64,000 bases of DNA from Pseudomonas delhiensis (GTDB taxonomy: Bacteria; Pseudomonadota; Gammaproteobacteria; Pseudomonadales; Pseudomonadaceae), in the NCBI RefSeq assembly GCF_900187975.1, contig NZ_FZPC01000031.1, positions 1 through 64,000 of the forward strand. The letters run 5' to 3'. Of the stretch, positions 48,202-58,470 are shown one piece after another. A program made the translations under genes and the position numbers. How positions within the stretch are numbered: the stretch's first letter is position 1; each line of letters opens with the position of its first letter. The notes under the pieces were generated by a model. That model did no database searches and was not told the origin of the DNA. It was given only the letters and a program-made list of their open reading frames with translations.

Positions 48202-49431
48202 CTAGGCCGGCTGTTCCTCCGCCCGCGCCGCCCGGCGCAGGCCCTGCCAGACGCAGTAGGCCAGCAGCAGGGCGCCGGCCACCGTCATCGCCCAGGGGCC
48301 GCCGTAGCGCGCCGCCAGCAGCCCGGCGAGCAGGCCGCCGATGGCGTCGAAGCCGAAGCGCGTGGCGGTGTAGATCGACACCACGCGGCCGCGCAGTGCC
48401 TCCGGCGCGCTGCTCTGGATGACGATGTTGGTGCCGACGTTGTTCACCGTGACGCCGAAGCCCAGCACCGCCATGGCCGCCAGCGACAGCGGCAGGTTGC
48501 GGCTGAGGGCGAACGCCAGCAGGGCGCCGGCGCTGGCCAGGGCGGAAAGCAGGATGATCCGCGGCAGCCGCGCCGGGTCCTGGTGCTGCGCCAGGAACAG
48601 GCTCGACAGCAGCGAGCCGAAGCCGGCCGCGCCCCACAGCCAGCCGAGGGTGCGCGCGTCGCCGGCGAAGACGTCGCGGGCGAATACCGGCAGCAGCGCG
48701 GCGTAGCTGGAAGCGGTGAGGTTGACCAGCAGCACGCCGAGCATCAGCTGGCGCACGCTCGGCGTGCGCAGGGCGTAGTCCAGGCCCTCGCGGAACACGC
48801 TGCCCATGCTGCCGCTGGCGCGCACGCCGGGCGCCAGGCGCACCCGCAACAGGCCGCCCACCAGCGCCAGGTAGGACAGGGCGTTGAGGGCGAAGCACAG
48901 GCTCTCGCTGGTCAGCCCCAGCAGCAGCCCGGCCAGCGGCGGGCCGACGAAGCGCGAGCAGGTGAACAGCGAGGCGTTCAGCGCCAGGGCGTTGGGCAGG
49001 TCGGCGCGGTCGTCGACGAAGCGGCTGAGCAGCGACTGCCGCAGCGGCGTGTCGAAGGCGCTGAGCACCCCGAGCAGCGCCGACATGCCCACCAGCAGCG
49101 CCGGGGTGATCAGGCCGGCGGCGGTCAGCCCGGCCAGGCTGGCGGCCTGCAGGGCCATCAGGCTCTGGCTGGCGAGCAGCAGGCGGCGCTTGTCGTGGCG
49201 GTCGATCCAGGCGCCGGCCAGGGGGCCGATGAACAGCTGCGGCAGCAGCGCCACGCAACTGGTGATGCCCAGCAGCGCCGCCGAGCCGGTCAACCGGTAG
49301 ACCAGCCAGGCCAGCGCCACCTGCTGGACCCAGGTGCCCAGGGTGGAGATCGCGTGGCCGGCGAAGTACAGGCGGAAGTTGCGGTGGCGCAGCGCGCGCA
49401 GGCTGTTCGGCCAGGAACGGGAAGCGGACAT
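48202..49431 (-). CDS. MFS transporter of the EntS-like (MFS_3) group
   Basis: A 409-residue protein with about 12 helices: LRHRNFRLYFAGHAISTLGTWVQQVALAWLVYRLTGSAALLGI at the N-terminus is typical of EntS/MFS_3 proteins, and GPLAGAWIDRHDKRRLLLASQSLMALQ carries the D-R/K loop-2/3 motif. Related proteins export siderophores and other small molecules. There is no siderophore cluster nearby, so the substrate is unknown. It is divergent from the hydroxylase genes across 49432-49732, which contain a degenerate HpaR-like site. Confidence 0.82.
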   Translation of the reverse strand: MSASRSWPNSLRALRHRNFRLYFAGHAISTLGTWVQQVALAWLVYRLTGSAALLGITSCVALLPQLFIGPLAGAWIDRHDKRRLLLASQSLMALQAASLAGLTAAGLITPALLVGMSALLGVLSAFDTPLRQSLLSRFVDDRADLPNALALNASLFTCSRFVGPPLAGLLLGLTSESLCFALNALSYLALVGGLLRVRLAPGVRASGSMGSVFREGLDYALRTPSVRQLMLGVLLVNLTASSYAALLPVFARDVFAGDARTLGWLWGAAGFGSLLSSLFLAQHQDPARLPRIILLSALASAGALLAFALSRNLPLSLAAMAVLGFGVTVNNVGTNIVIQSSAPEALRGRVVSIYTATRFGFDAIGGLLAGLLAARYGGPWAMTVAGALLLAYCVWQGLRRAARAEEQPA

Positions 49432-49500
49432 CGGCGGCTCGCTCGGGCGAAGGATGAAGGAGGGACGGCGGCCATCATAGCGGAAATTTTCCGTCAGAAC

Positions 49501-49514
49501 GTTTAGATGTTAAT
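49501..49514. promoter_or_regulatory. Degenerate HpaR-type operator between the MFS_3 gene and the hydroxylase genes
   Basis: GTTTA-GATG-TTAAT has one mismatch in each arm of GTTAA-N4-TTAAC. It is the weakest copy of the motif: 70 bp from the MFS start and 219 bp from the hydroxylase start. The remainder of this 300-bp gap shows no gene. Confidence 0.35.
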
Positions 49515-49732
49515 GAAAGCCGCGCGGTGCCTGGCCTGGCGTCGATTTCGCCCTTTCCGGAGGCCGGGAAATCCCATGAAAAGTGCAATCGAGTCCGCGG
49601 AAGTTGCATTCAAGGCGCCGTCGTACGGCTCCCATAATCGGCCCTGCCACTCTCGCCACGAGAGCCCTGCCGCCGTCGCCAGGCACCATCGCGACGGCGG
49701 CGCGCCTCCAATAACAATCAAGGGCCGCCAAG

Positions 49733-50902
49733 ATGAAAAAGCCAAACCCCCTGCTCGAAGACCTGAAATCCGTCCTGCCCGCCATCGCCGCCAATGCTGC
49801 CAAGGCCGAACAGGCGCGCACCGCCCCCGCCGAGAACATCGCCCTGCTCAAGGGCATCGGCATGCACCGCGCCTTCCAGCCCAAGTGCTACGGCGGCATG
49901 GAAATATCCCTGCCGGAATTCGCCGACTGCGTGGTCGCCCTGGCCGGCGCCTGCGCCAGCACCGCCTGGGCCTTCAGCCTGCTGTGCACCCACAGCCACC
50001 AGCTGGCGATGTTCTCCAAGCAGCTGCAGGAGGAGGTCTGGGGCGAGAACCCCGACGCCACCGCCAGCAGCAGCATCGCCCCGTTCGGGCGCATCCAGGA
50101 GGTCGAGGGCGGCATCCTGTTCAACGGCGAGATGGGCTGGAGCAGCGGCAGCGACCACGCCGAATGGGCCATCCTCGGCTGCCGCCGGCAGAATGCCGAG
50201 GGCGAGCAGGTGTACTGCTTCGCCGTGCTGCCGCGCAGCGACTACGAGATCCGCGACGACTGGTACGCCGCCGGCATGAAGGGCAGCGGCACCAAGACCC
50301 TGGTGGTGAAGGACGCCTTCGTGCCCAACCACCGCATCCAGGCGGCCAAGGACATGATGGAGGGCCGCTCCGCCGGTTTCGGCCTGTACCCCTACAGCAA
50401 GATCTTCTACACCCCGTACCGCCCGTACTTCGCCAGCGGCTTCGCCGCCATCGGCCTGGGCATCGCCGAGCGCATGCTCGAGGCGTTCAAGGAGAAGACG
50501 CGCAACCGCGTGCGCGCCTACACCGGCGCCAGCGTCGGCACCGCCACCCCGGCGCTGATGCGCCTGGCCGAGTCCACCCACCAGGTGGCCGCCGCCCGCG
50601 CCTTCCTCGAGAAGACCTGGCAGGACCACGCCGAGCACGGCGAGCGCCACGAGTACCCCAGCCGCGAGACCCTGGCCTTCTGGCGCACCAACCAGGCCTA
50701 CGCGGTGAAGATGTGCATCCAGGCGGTGGACCGCCTGTTCGAGGCCGCCGGCGGCACCGCCTGGTTCGAGAGCAACGAGATGCAGCGGCTGTTCCGCGAC
50801 TCGCACATGACCGGCGCCCACGCCTACACCGACTACGACGTCTGCGCGCAGATCCTCGGCCGCGAGCTGATGGGCCTGGAGCCTGATCCGAGCATGGTCT
50901 GA
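49733..50902 (+). CDS. 4-hydroxyphenylacetate 3-hydroxylase, oxygenase component (C2/HsaA type)
   Basis: A 389-residue acyl-CoA-dehydrogenase-fold flavin monooxygenase: GIGMHRAFQPKCYGGMEISLPEFADCVVALAGACASTAWAFSLLCTHSHQL, NGEMGWSSGSDHAEWAILG (flavin/substrate region) and DDWYAAGMKGSGTKTLVVKDAFVPNHR, ending in AAGGTAWFESNEMQRLFRDSHMTGAHAYTDYDVCAQILG. This is the class of A. baumannii C2 and actinobacterial HsaA, which use free reduced flavin from a separate reductase. It is unrelated to the ~520-residue HpaB of E. coli. Adjacency to hpaA/hpaR and the C1-like reductase supports 4-hydroxyphenylacetate as substrate, giving homoprotocatechuate. No HpaB/HpaC pair was found. Confidence 0.85.
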   Translation: MKKPNPLLEDLKSVLPAIAANAAKAEQARTAPAENIALLKGIGMHRAFQPKCYGGMEISLPEFADCVVALAGACASTAWAFSLLCTHSHQLAMFSKQLQEEVWGENPDATASSSIAPFGRIQEVEGGILFNGEMGWSSGSDHAEWAILGCRRQNAEGEQVYCFAVLPRSDYEIRDDWYAAGMKGSGTKTLVVKDAFVPNHRIQAAKDMMEGRSAGFGLYPYSKIFYTPYRPYFASGFAAIGLGIAERMLEAFKEKTRNRVRAYTGASVGTATPALMRLAESTHQVAAARAFLEKTWQDHAEHGERHEYPSRETLAFWRTNQAYAVKMCIQAVDRLFEAAGGTAWFESNEMQRLFRDSHMTGAHAYTDYDVCAQILGRELMGLEPDPSMV

Positions 50903-50926
50903 GGCGCCACGCCCAGCCTGTTCTTC

Positions 50927-51007
50927 GTAGGAGCGAGGGGGACGCCTGGTTCTTGCTCGCGAACCGACCCCGCTGCGGAATCCGTTCGCGAGCAAGCTCG
51001 CTCCTAC
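50927..51007. repeat. REP inverted pair between the hydroxylase genes
   Basis: GTAGGAGCGAGGGGGACGCC... at 50927 and GTTCGCGAGCAAGCTCGCTCCTAC ending at 51007 form an inverted pair. It separates the oxygenase and reductase genes and may give them different mRNA stability. Confidence 0.75.
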
Positions 51008-51073
51008 AAAAGCGCTGCCCGCAGCTGAATCTTCTCAATCCCGCCGGCCCCGCGCCGGCGCGGAGGAACCGCC

Positions 51074-52009
51074 ATGAACCAGAACAACGAAGCGAGCCTG
51101 GACCCGCGTGCCTTCCGCCGTGCCCTGGGCAACTTCGCCACCGGCGTCACCGTGATGACCGCCGCCGCCGACGGCGAGCGCGTCGGCATGACCGCCAACA
51201 GCTTCAACTCGGTGTCCCTCGACCCGCCCCTGGTGCTCTGGAGCATCGACAAGCGCGCCACCAGCCTGGCCGTGTTCGACAAGGCCAGCCACTATGCGGT
51301 GAACGTGCTGGCCGCCGACCAGATCGACCTGTCCAACCAGTTCGCCCGGCCCAGCGCCGACAAGTTCGCCGGCGTGGCCTGCGAGGAGGGCGCCGGCGGT
51401 GCGCCGCTGCTGCCGGACTGTGCCGCGCGTTTCCAGTGCGAGCTGCAGCAGAAGCTGGACGGCGGCGACCACTGGATCCTCATCGGCCGCGTACTGGCCT
51501 TCGACGACCTCGGCCGCGCGCCGCTGCTCTACCACCAGGGCGTGTACTCCAGCGTGCTGCCGCACCCGCGCCTGCGCGAGGCCCAGGCCGGGGTGCCGCG
51601 CACCGCCTTCCAGGGCCGCCTGAACCACAACCTCTACTACCTGATGACCCAGGCCGTGCGCCGCTACCAGGCCGACTACCAGCCGCGGCAGATGGCCAGC
51701 GGCCTGCGCACCAGCGAGGCGCGCATGCTGATGGTGATGGAGAAGGACGCCAGCCTGGACACCACGGCGCTGCAGCAGCTGGTGGCCATGCCGCTGCGGG
51801 AGATCGAGGAGGCCCGCGCCAACCTCGAACGCAAGGGCCTGCTGCAGGTGGGCGAGGGTGGTTGCGCGCTGACCGCGGCCGGCATCGACCAGGCCGAGAC
51901 GCTGTGGAGCATCGCCGAGGAACAGCAGGCCAAGGTCTTCGCGCGCTTCAGCGCCGAGCAGATCGAGGCCTTCAAGACGGTGCTGCGCGGCCTGGCCCAG
52001 CCGCTCTGA
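51074..52009 (+). CDS. 4-hydroxyphenylacetate 3-hydroxylase, flavin reductase component (C1 type) with MarR-like C-terminal domain
   Basis: A 311-residue two-domain protein. Residues 1-165 are a flavin-reductase domain (FRRALGNFATGVTVMTAAADGERVGMTANSFNSVSLDPPLVLWSIDKRATS, HYAVNVLA, NQFARPSADKFAGV). Residues about 180-311 are a MarR-like helical domain (LYYLMTQAVRRYQADY, GLRTSEARMLMVMEKDASLDTTALQQLVAMPLREIEEARANLERKGLLQVGEGGCALTAAG). This layout and length match C1 of A. baumannii, where the extra domain binds 4-hydroxyphenylacetate and relieves autoinhibition of NADH-dependent FMN reduction. It supplies reduced flavin to the neighbouring oxygenase. CGGAGGAACCGCC gives a strong start. Confidence 0.88.
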   Translation: MNQNNEASLDPRAFRRALGNFATGVTVMTAAADGERVGMTANSFNSVSLDPPLVLWSIDKRATSLAVFDKASHYAVNVLAADQIDLSNQFARPSADKFAGVACEEGAGGAPLLPDCAARFQCELQQKLDGGDHWILIGRVLAFDDLGRAPLLYHQGVYSSVLPHPRLREAQAGVPRTAFQGRLNHNLYYLMTQAVRRYQADYQPRQMASGLRTSEARMLMVMEKDASLDTTALQQLVAMPLREIEEARANLERKGLLQVGEGGCALTAAGIDQAETLWSIAEEQQAKVFARFSAEQIEAFKTVLRGLAQPL

Positions 52010-52012
52010 GGC

Positions 52013-52723
52013 TCAGAAGCGCTCGCTGGGCAGCAGGTAGCGCCACTGCCCCGGTTCCATCTTGCCCATGGACACGCCGCCCAGGCGCAGGCGGCGGATG
52101 GCCACGACGGCCAGGCCGACCTGGCGGCACATGTCGGCGATCTGCCCGGGGCGGAAGCCCTTGCCGGCGAAGCGCAGGCGCGTCTCGTTCTGCCAGCTGA
52201 CCTTCAGCGCCGGCAGCGGCCGGCCCTGGTACTGCAGGCCATGGCGCAGGCGAGCCAGGCCGGCGTCGTCGAGGCTGCCGGCGACTTCCACCAGGTATTC
52301 GTGCTCGATGCTCGCCGCATCGTCCAGCAGGCGGCGCAGCACGCCGTGGTTCTGGGTGAACACCAGCAGGCCGCTGGCCGCGGCCTCCAGCGGCGTGGTG
52401 GCCTGCTGGCGGGCGAAGTGCTTGCGCAGCGGCCGTTGCCCGGCGCCGTCGGCTTCCCAGTGGTGGGCGCTGTCGAGCCGCTCCAGGGCCCGCTCGGCGG
52501 TGCAGCCGGCCGGCTTGTGCAGCAGCAGGGTGGCCGGCGGTATCGGCGCTGGGGTGGCGCCGGGCAGCAGCTCGATGCGTTGGTCCGCCACGCGGTATTG
52601 CGGCTCCTCGATGCGTTCGCCATCCACCGTCACCCAGCCCCCCTCGATGTACAGCTCGGCCTCGCGGCGGGAGCAGGGCAGCAGTTCGGCGAGGCGCTTG
52701 GACAGGCGGATGGCTTCGGTCAT
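52013..52723 (-). CDS. RsuA/RluF-family RNA pseudouridine synthase with altered catalytic motif
   Basis: A 236-residue protein. The N-terminal S4 RNA-binding domain (about 1-55; IRLSKRLAELLPCSRREAELYIEGGWVTVDGERI) is followed by a pseudouridine synthase domain with LLLHKPAG, EHEYLVEV and RRLRLGGVSMGKMEPGQWRYL. In this superfamily the catalytic motif is usually GRLDxxTxGLL. Here the aligned stretch reads TPLEAAASGLLVFTQN, with Glu where the essential Asp is expected. The DNA reads GAG, so this is not a translation artefact. The protein may be inactive on rRNA, bind RNA only, or belong to a Pseudomonas subgroup with this variant. It converges on the reductase gene. Confidence 0.8.
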   Translation of the reverse strand: MTEAIRLSKRLAELLPCSRREAELYIEGGWVTVDGERIEEPQYRVADQRIELLPGATPAPIPPATLLLHKPAGCTAERALERLDSAHHWEADGAGQRPLRKHFARQQATTPLEAAASGLLVFTQNHGVLRRLLDDAASIEHEYLVEVAGSLDDAGLARLRHGLQYQGRPLPALKVSWQNETRLRFAGKGFRPGQIADMCRQVGLAVVAIRRLRLGGVSMGKMEPGQWRYLLPSERF

Positions 52724-52775
52724 GACGGGGAATCGGTGGCGGGAAGGGCCGCCATTGTACTCCCGGCCGGGGCGT

Positions 52776-53873
52776 TCAGGGCGAAACGTCCCCCGGCTCC
52801 GGCGGCCGGGCGCCCTCGCGGACCCAGGTCATGAACAGCTGGAAGCCCAGGGCCAGCACCACCGGGCCGATGAACAGGCCGATGATGCCGCCGGTGAGCA
52901 TGCCGCCCAGGGCGCCGAGGAGGATCACCGGCATCGGCACGGCCACGCCGCGGCCGAGCATCAGCGGCTTGAGCACGTTGTCGGAGAGCCCGGCCAGCAC
53001 CGTCCAGATGGTGAAGACCACCGCGCTGACGGTGCCGTAGTCGCCGCTCCAGAACACGTAGACGATGGCCGGCAGCGAGATCACCGCGGTGGGCAGCTGG
53101 ACGATGCCCAGCAGCAACACGCCGAGGGACAGCAGCCCGGCGGCGGGGATGCCCATGACGATGAAGCCCAGGCCCAGCAGCAGGGTCTGGATGAAGGCCA
53201 CGCCGACCACGCCCTGGGCCACCGCGCGGATGGTCGCGGTGCTCAGCCGCGCCAGCTCCGGGCCGCGCTCGGGGCCGGAGATGCGCACCGCGATGTCCTC
53301 GGCGGTGCGCGTGCCCAGCGGGCCGTAGGCCATGATCACGCAGGCCACCAGGAAGGCGCCGAGGAACTGCAGCAGCTCCATGCCCACGCCGGCGGCCTTG
53401 GCCAGCACCGTGCGGGCCACGCCCTGCAGGTGCGGCGCGGCCTGCTGGGCGGCGCCGAGGAAGTCCTCGGCCAGGCGCAGCCAGGCGTTGTAGACGTAGG
53501 GCCCCACCAGCGGCCAGCTCGCCACCGCCTCGGGCGGCGCCGGTACGCGCAGGCCGCCGGCCTGGAAGCGGTGCGCAAGGTCGGCCACCGAGTCGGCGAT
53601 GGAAAAGCCGATCAGCACCACCGGCACCAGCAGCAGGGCCAGGCCGAACAGCGCCAGCAGCGTCGCCGCCAGGACCGGCCGTTCGCCCAGGCCGCGTTGC
53701 AGCATGCCCTGCAGCGGGTAGAGGGTGACGGCGAGGATCAGCGCCCAGAGCATCAGGTCGAGGAAGGGGTGGAAGATGCGGAAGCAGAACACCGCCAGGA
53801 ACAGGATGAGCCCGGCGCGTATCAGCACGTCCAGCAGGTTGCGCGACAGTATCCGGTCCGCCGATGGCAGCAT
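52776..53873 (-). CDS. AI-2E family transporter (PerM/YdiK-like)
   Basis: A 365-residue protein of about eight transmembrane helices: LIRAGLILFLAVFCFRIFHPFLDLMLWALILAVTLYPLQGMLQRGLGERPVLAATLL in the first part and GILQLP-type GIVQLPTAVISLPAIVYVFWSGDYGTVSAVVFTIWTVLAGLSDNVLKPLMLGRGVAVPMPVILLGALGGMLTGGIIGLFIGPVVLALGFQLF in the last, the conserved AI-2E_transport C-terminus. Family members export AI-2 or act as ion antiporters; the substrate here is unknown. A strong AGGAGAGATGCC site precedes the ATG. It is not obviously linked to neighbours. Confidence 0.88.
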   Translation of the reverse strand: MLPSADRILSRNLLDVLIRAGLILFLAVFCFRIFHPFLDLMLWALILAVTLYPLQGMLQRGLGERPVLAATLLALFGLALLLVPVVLIGFSIADSVADLAHRFQAGGLRVPAPPEAVASWPLVGPYVYNAWLRLAEDFLGAAQQAAPHLQGVARTVLAKAAGVGMELLQFLGAFLVACVIMAYGPLGTRTAEDIAVRISGPERGPELARLSTATIRAVAQGVVGVAFIQTLLLGLGFIVMGIPAAGLLSLGVLLLGIVQLPTAVISLPAIVYVFWSGDYGTVSAVVFTIWTVLAGLSDNVLKPLMLGRGVAVPMPVILLGALGGMLTGGIIGLFIGPVVLALGFQLFMTWVREGARPPEPGDVSP

Positions 53874-53994
53874 GGCATCTCTCCTTGGAAAGCCTCGTGG
53901 GGTTCCTCAGAGCATTGGCCGTGCGCGCTGGAATGCAAGTCGGGCGGGGGAAATCGATGGGGTTCGAGCGAGGCGGGCGGGGGGCTTGGGGCTC

Positions 53995-54039
53995 TTGCCC
54001 GCGAACGGCGGCCCGGGAGGGCGGGGTTCGCGGGCAAGC
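53995..54039 (-). terminator. REP-type hairpin between the AI-2E gene and a small gene
   Basis: A 13-bp perfect stem (CTTGCCCGCGAAC, 53995-54007; GTTCGCGGGCAAG, 54027-54039) with a 19-nt loop lies 33 bp past the stop of the small leftward gene. It resembles the local REP family and could serve as its transcription end. There is no T-run. Confidence 0.45.
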
Positions 54040-54071
54040 TCGCTCCCACGGGCGGTGGGAGCGGGGAGGGA

Positions 54072-54263
54072 TTACTTCTTGCCGAGGCTGATGTGGCGGC
54101 TGGCGGCGCCGTTGGGCTGGCCGGTGACGCCCTTGGCGACTTGCTGGATCTCGCCGCCGGACTTGAGGAAGGCGGCCACCTGGGCTTCCAGGGCCTCGCG
54201 GCTGGTCACGGCCGCAGCGGGTTTCGGGGCGGACTTCTGGCGGGAGATGGTTTTGCTGGACAT
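54072..54263 (-). CDS. Small basic conserved hypothetical protein (63 residues)
   Basis: The protein starts MSSKTISRQKSAPKPAAAV and continues through EALEAQVAAFLKSGGEIQQVAKGVTGQP to RHISLGKK. It is a positively charged N-terminal tail followed by an amphipathic helix with no membrane segment; short proteins of this kind occur widely in Pseudomonas. The ATG at 54263 is preferred because AGGTAA lies about 9 nt upstream. An ATG three codons earlier is too close to that site. It is divergent from the ABC exporter. Function unknown. Confidence 0.65.
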   Translation of the reverse strand: MSSKTISRQKSAPKPAAAVTSREALEAQVAAFLKSGGEIQQVAKGVTGQPNGAASRHISLGKK

Positions 54264-54420
54264 GCTTGCCATTACCTGTTCATTCGCGAAATGGCCGCCC
54301 ATTGTACAGGAAATGACCGTCCTTCGGGGTGAAAATCGACCGAAGGGCCATTGGAGCGCCATCGCGGGGCCCGCGGCGGGGTGTTAACCTCGGCCGATTC
54401 CCGGTCGCCGCGAGCCGCCC

Positions 54421-56190
<1,770 letters not shown>

Positions 56191-56220
56191 AATGCCGGCC
56201 TTTTCCCCGGAGTCACGCAC

Positions 56221-57057
56221 ATGGCAGCCATCGGCCGCTTCAATTCCCTGCAGGTGGTCAAGCACACCGAGATCGGCCTGTTCCTCGATGGCGGCCCCCA
56301 TGGCGAAATCCTCCTGCCCAAGCGCTACGTGCCCAAGGACGAGCCCACCGAGCCGGGCGAGTGGCTGAACGTCTTCATCTACCTCGACAGCGAAGACCGC
56401 ATCATCGCCACCACCCTGAAACCCAAGGTGCAGGTCGGCGGCTTCGCCAGCCTGAAGGTGGTGGAGGTCAGCCGCGTCGGCCTGTTCCTCGACTGGGGCC
56501 TGCCCAAGGACCTGCTGCTGCCGCACTCGGAAGAGAAGCGCCCGCTGCAGGTCGGCGACTACTGCGTGGTGCACTGCTACATCGACGAGCGCACCCGCCG
56601 CATCACCGCCACCGCGCGCCTGGACCGCTACCTGGACAACACCCCGGCGCACTACCAGGCGGGCCAGGAAGTGGACCTGCTGGTGGTGGAGCGCACCGAC
56701 CTCGGCTTCAAGGCCATCATCGACGGCAGGCACTGGGGGCTCATCCACAAGAACGAGCTGTTCAAGTTCGTCCGCAGCGGCATGCGCGAAAAGGGCTACA
56801 TCAAGGAAGTGCGCGCCGACGGCAAGATCAGCCTGAGCCTGCAGCCGGTCGGCCAGGCCGCCCGCGACGACCTCGGCGAACGCATCCTCGCCGCCCTGCG
56901 CGAGGCCGGCGGCAGCCTGGCGCTGTCGGACAAGAGCCCGCCGGACGTGATCAGCCGCGAGTTCGGCGTGAGCAAGGGCAATTTCAAGAAGGCCATCGGC
57001 GGGCTGTTCAAGCAGGGCCTGATCACCATCCTCGACGAGCGCATCGAGCTGCGCTGA
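56221..57057 (+). CDS. CvfB-like S1 RNA-binding protein
   Basis: A 278-residue protein with three consecutive S1/OB folds. Repeats start at GRFNSLQVVKHTEIGLFLDGG, GGFASLKVVEVSRVGLFLDWGLPKDLLLP and AGQEVDLLVVERTDLGFKAIIDGRHWGLIHKNE. A C-terminal winged helix (LREAGGSLALSDKSPPDVISREFGVSKGNFKKAIGGLFKQGLITI) completes the CvfB/YitL architecture. S. aureus CvfB is an RNA-binding regulator of virulence gene expression; the role in Pseudomonas is not established. It lies 30 bp after the ABC exporter in the same direction. Confidence 0.88.
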   Translation: MAAIGRFNSLQVVKHTEIGLFLDGGPHGEILLPKRYVPKDEPTEPGEWLNVFIYLDSEDRIIATTLKPKVQVGGFASLKVVEVSRVGLFLDWGLPKDLLLPHSEEKRPLQVGDYCVVHCYIDERTRRITATARLDRYLDNTPAHYQAGQEVDLLVVERTDLGFKAIIDGRHWGLIHKNELFKFVRSGMREKGYIKEVRADGKISLSLQPVGQAARDDLGERILAALREAGGSLALSDKSPPDVISREFGVSKGNFKKAIGGLFKQGLITILDERIELR

Positions 57058-57141
57058 TTCCACCGGGCCGCAGCGCCCCCCGGCAGCCTCGCGGCCGCCC
57101 GCGGCGCAATCATGCGGCGGCAGGTCCGGCCGCCGCGGTCG

Positions 57142-57696
57142 CTACATCATGCGCCTGAAGCGGTGCCAGGCCTGTTCCCAGGCCAGCACCCAGCGCGGCA
57201 TGGGCGCGCCGAACCCGGCCACTTCCAGGCGCGGGTGGTGCCCGACGACCATGTCCAGCAGCGGTTCCTGGTCCGCCCGCACGTCGACGAAGAACACGTG
57301 CCGGCCGGCCTGCAGCGAGGGCGCGAAGCGCCGCACGTCGCCGCTGGGCCGTTGCAGGCCGAAGAAGCTGCCTTCCCACAGGCTGAAGCCCAGCAGCACG
57401 GCCGCCAGGAACAGCACCGGGATCCAGCCGGCGGCGCTTTCGCTCCAGCCGCCGAAGTAGCCCAGCGCCAGCACCAGCAGCGCCAGGGCGACGCCGATGC
57501 CCAGCCCGTACTTGCCACCGCGCACCAGGTCCTTGCGCATCACGTCCGGCACTTCGTGCAGGTGGCGCTGGTCGAGCTGCGCGTCCTGCTCGCTGAGCAC
57601 GTGCATCTGCTCCTCGGCGATGCCGTTGGCCTTCAGCTCGTTCTCGACGTTCTCCAGCTCGTCCAGGTCGTTGCTGATGTAATAGTGCCTGTTCAT
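57142..57696 (-). CDS. Conserved hypothetical membrane protein (184 residues)
   Basis: An N-terminal soluble part (MNRHYYISNDLDELENVENELKANGIAEEQMHVLSEQDAQLDQRHLHEVPDVMRKDLV) is followed by two transmembrane helices (YGLGIGVALALLVLALGYFGG and GWIPVLFLAAVLLGFSLWEGSFFGL). A C-terminal region with RFAPSLQAGRHVFFVDVRADQEPLLDMVV completes it. This pattern is common in Pseudomonas and resembles general-stress or 'NAD/FAD-utilizing enzyme'-annotated proteins. No catalytic motif is visible. GGAGGTGCTCC gives a strong start. It stands alone, divergent from the deformylase gene. Confidence 0.72.
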   Translation of the reverse strand: MNRHYYISNDLDELENVENELKANGIAEEQMHVLSEQDAQLDQRHLHEVPDVMRKDLVRGGKYGLGIGVALALLVLALGYFGGWSESAAGWIPVLFLAAVLLGFSLWEGSFFGLQRPSGDVRRFAPSLQAGRHVFFVDVRADQEPLLDMVVGHHPRLEVAGFGAPMPRWVLAWEQAWHRFRRMM

Positions 57697-57920
57697 GGAG
57701 CACCTCCAGGTCAGTCCCCCGGGTCCCCCCACGAAACGCTCCAGCGTTCGCTGCAGTTCCATGCGGACCGCGGCCCCACGGCCACGCCCCGCACCTTTGA
57801 TTCTACCCCCGCGGTGGAGGGGCGGCGGCGTCGGCGACGGGCGTAGCGGGCCTTGCCAGGTGCCCGGCGAGGGGCGAGGATGCCAGCTCACGCACAACCG
57901 CCAGCCAGGGGCCCAGGGGC

Positions 57921-58460
57921 ATGATCCGCGAGATTCTCAAGATGGGCGACGAACGCTTGCTGCGCGTCGCCCCGCCGGTGCCGCCGCAGATGATCGGCAG
58001 CGCCGAACTGCAGCGGCTGATCGACGACATGTTCGACACCATGCACCACGCCGGCGGCGTCGGCCTGGCCGCACCGCAGATAGGCGTGGACCTGCAGCTG
58101 GTGATCTTCGGCTTCGAACGCAGCGAACGCTACCCGGACGCCCCGGCGGTGCCGCCGACCATCCTGCTCAACCCGGTGATCACCCCCTTGGGCGAGGAAA
58201 TGGAGGAGGGCTGGGAGGGCTGCCTGTCGGTCCCCGGCCTGCGCGGCGCGGTGAACCGCTACAAGCGCATCCGCTACCAGGGCCTCGACCCCCAGGGCCA
58301 GCCCATCGACCGCACGGTGGAAGGCTTCCATGCAAGGGTGGTGCAGCACGAATGCGACCACCTGATCGGCCGGCTGTATCCGTCGCGGATCACGGACTTC
58401 GGCAAGTTCGGCTTCACCGAGGTGCTGTTCCCGGGGTTGGACCCGAAGGCGGATGATTGA
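57921..58460 (+). CDS. def: Peptide deformylase (second-type Def)
   Basis: A 179-residue metalloenzyme with all three deformylase motifs: [13 protein letters not shown] (motif I), EGCLSVPG (motif II, metal Cys) and [14 protein letters not shown] (motif III, HExxH-type metal histidines). It removes the N-formyl group from nascent proteins. The essential def of Pseudomonas is usually coupled to fmt near the origin. This copy has no fmt neighbour, so it is probably a second deformylase. It starts with an AGGGGC site and is followed directly by a repeat block. Confidence 0.9.
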   Translation: MIREILKMGDERLLRVAPPVPPQMIGSAELQRLIDDMFDTMHHAGGVGLAAPQIGVDLQLVIFGFERSERYPDAPAVPPTILLNPVITPLGEEMEEGWEGCLSVPGLRGAVNRYKRIRYQGLDPQGQPIDRTVEGFHARVVQHECDHLIGRLYPSRITDFGKFGFTEVLFPGLDPKADD

Positions 58461-58470
58461 GAGGGCACCC

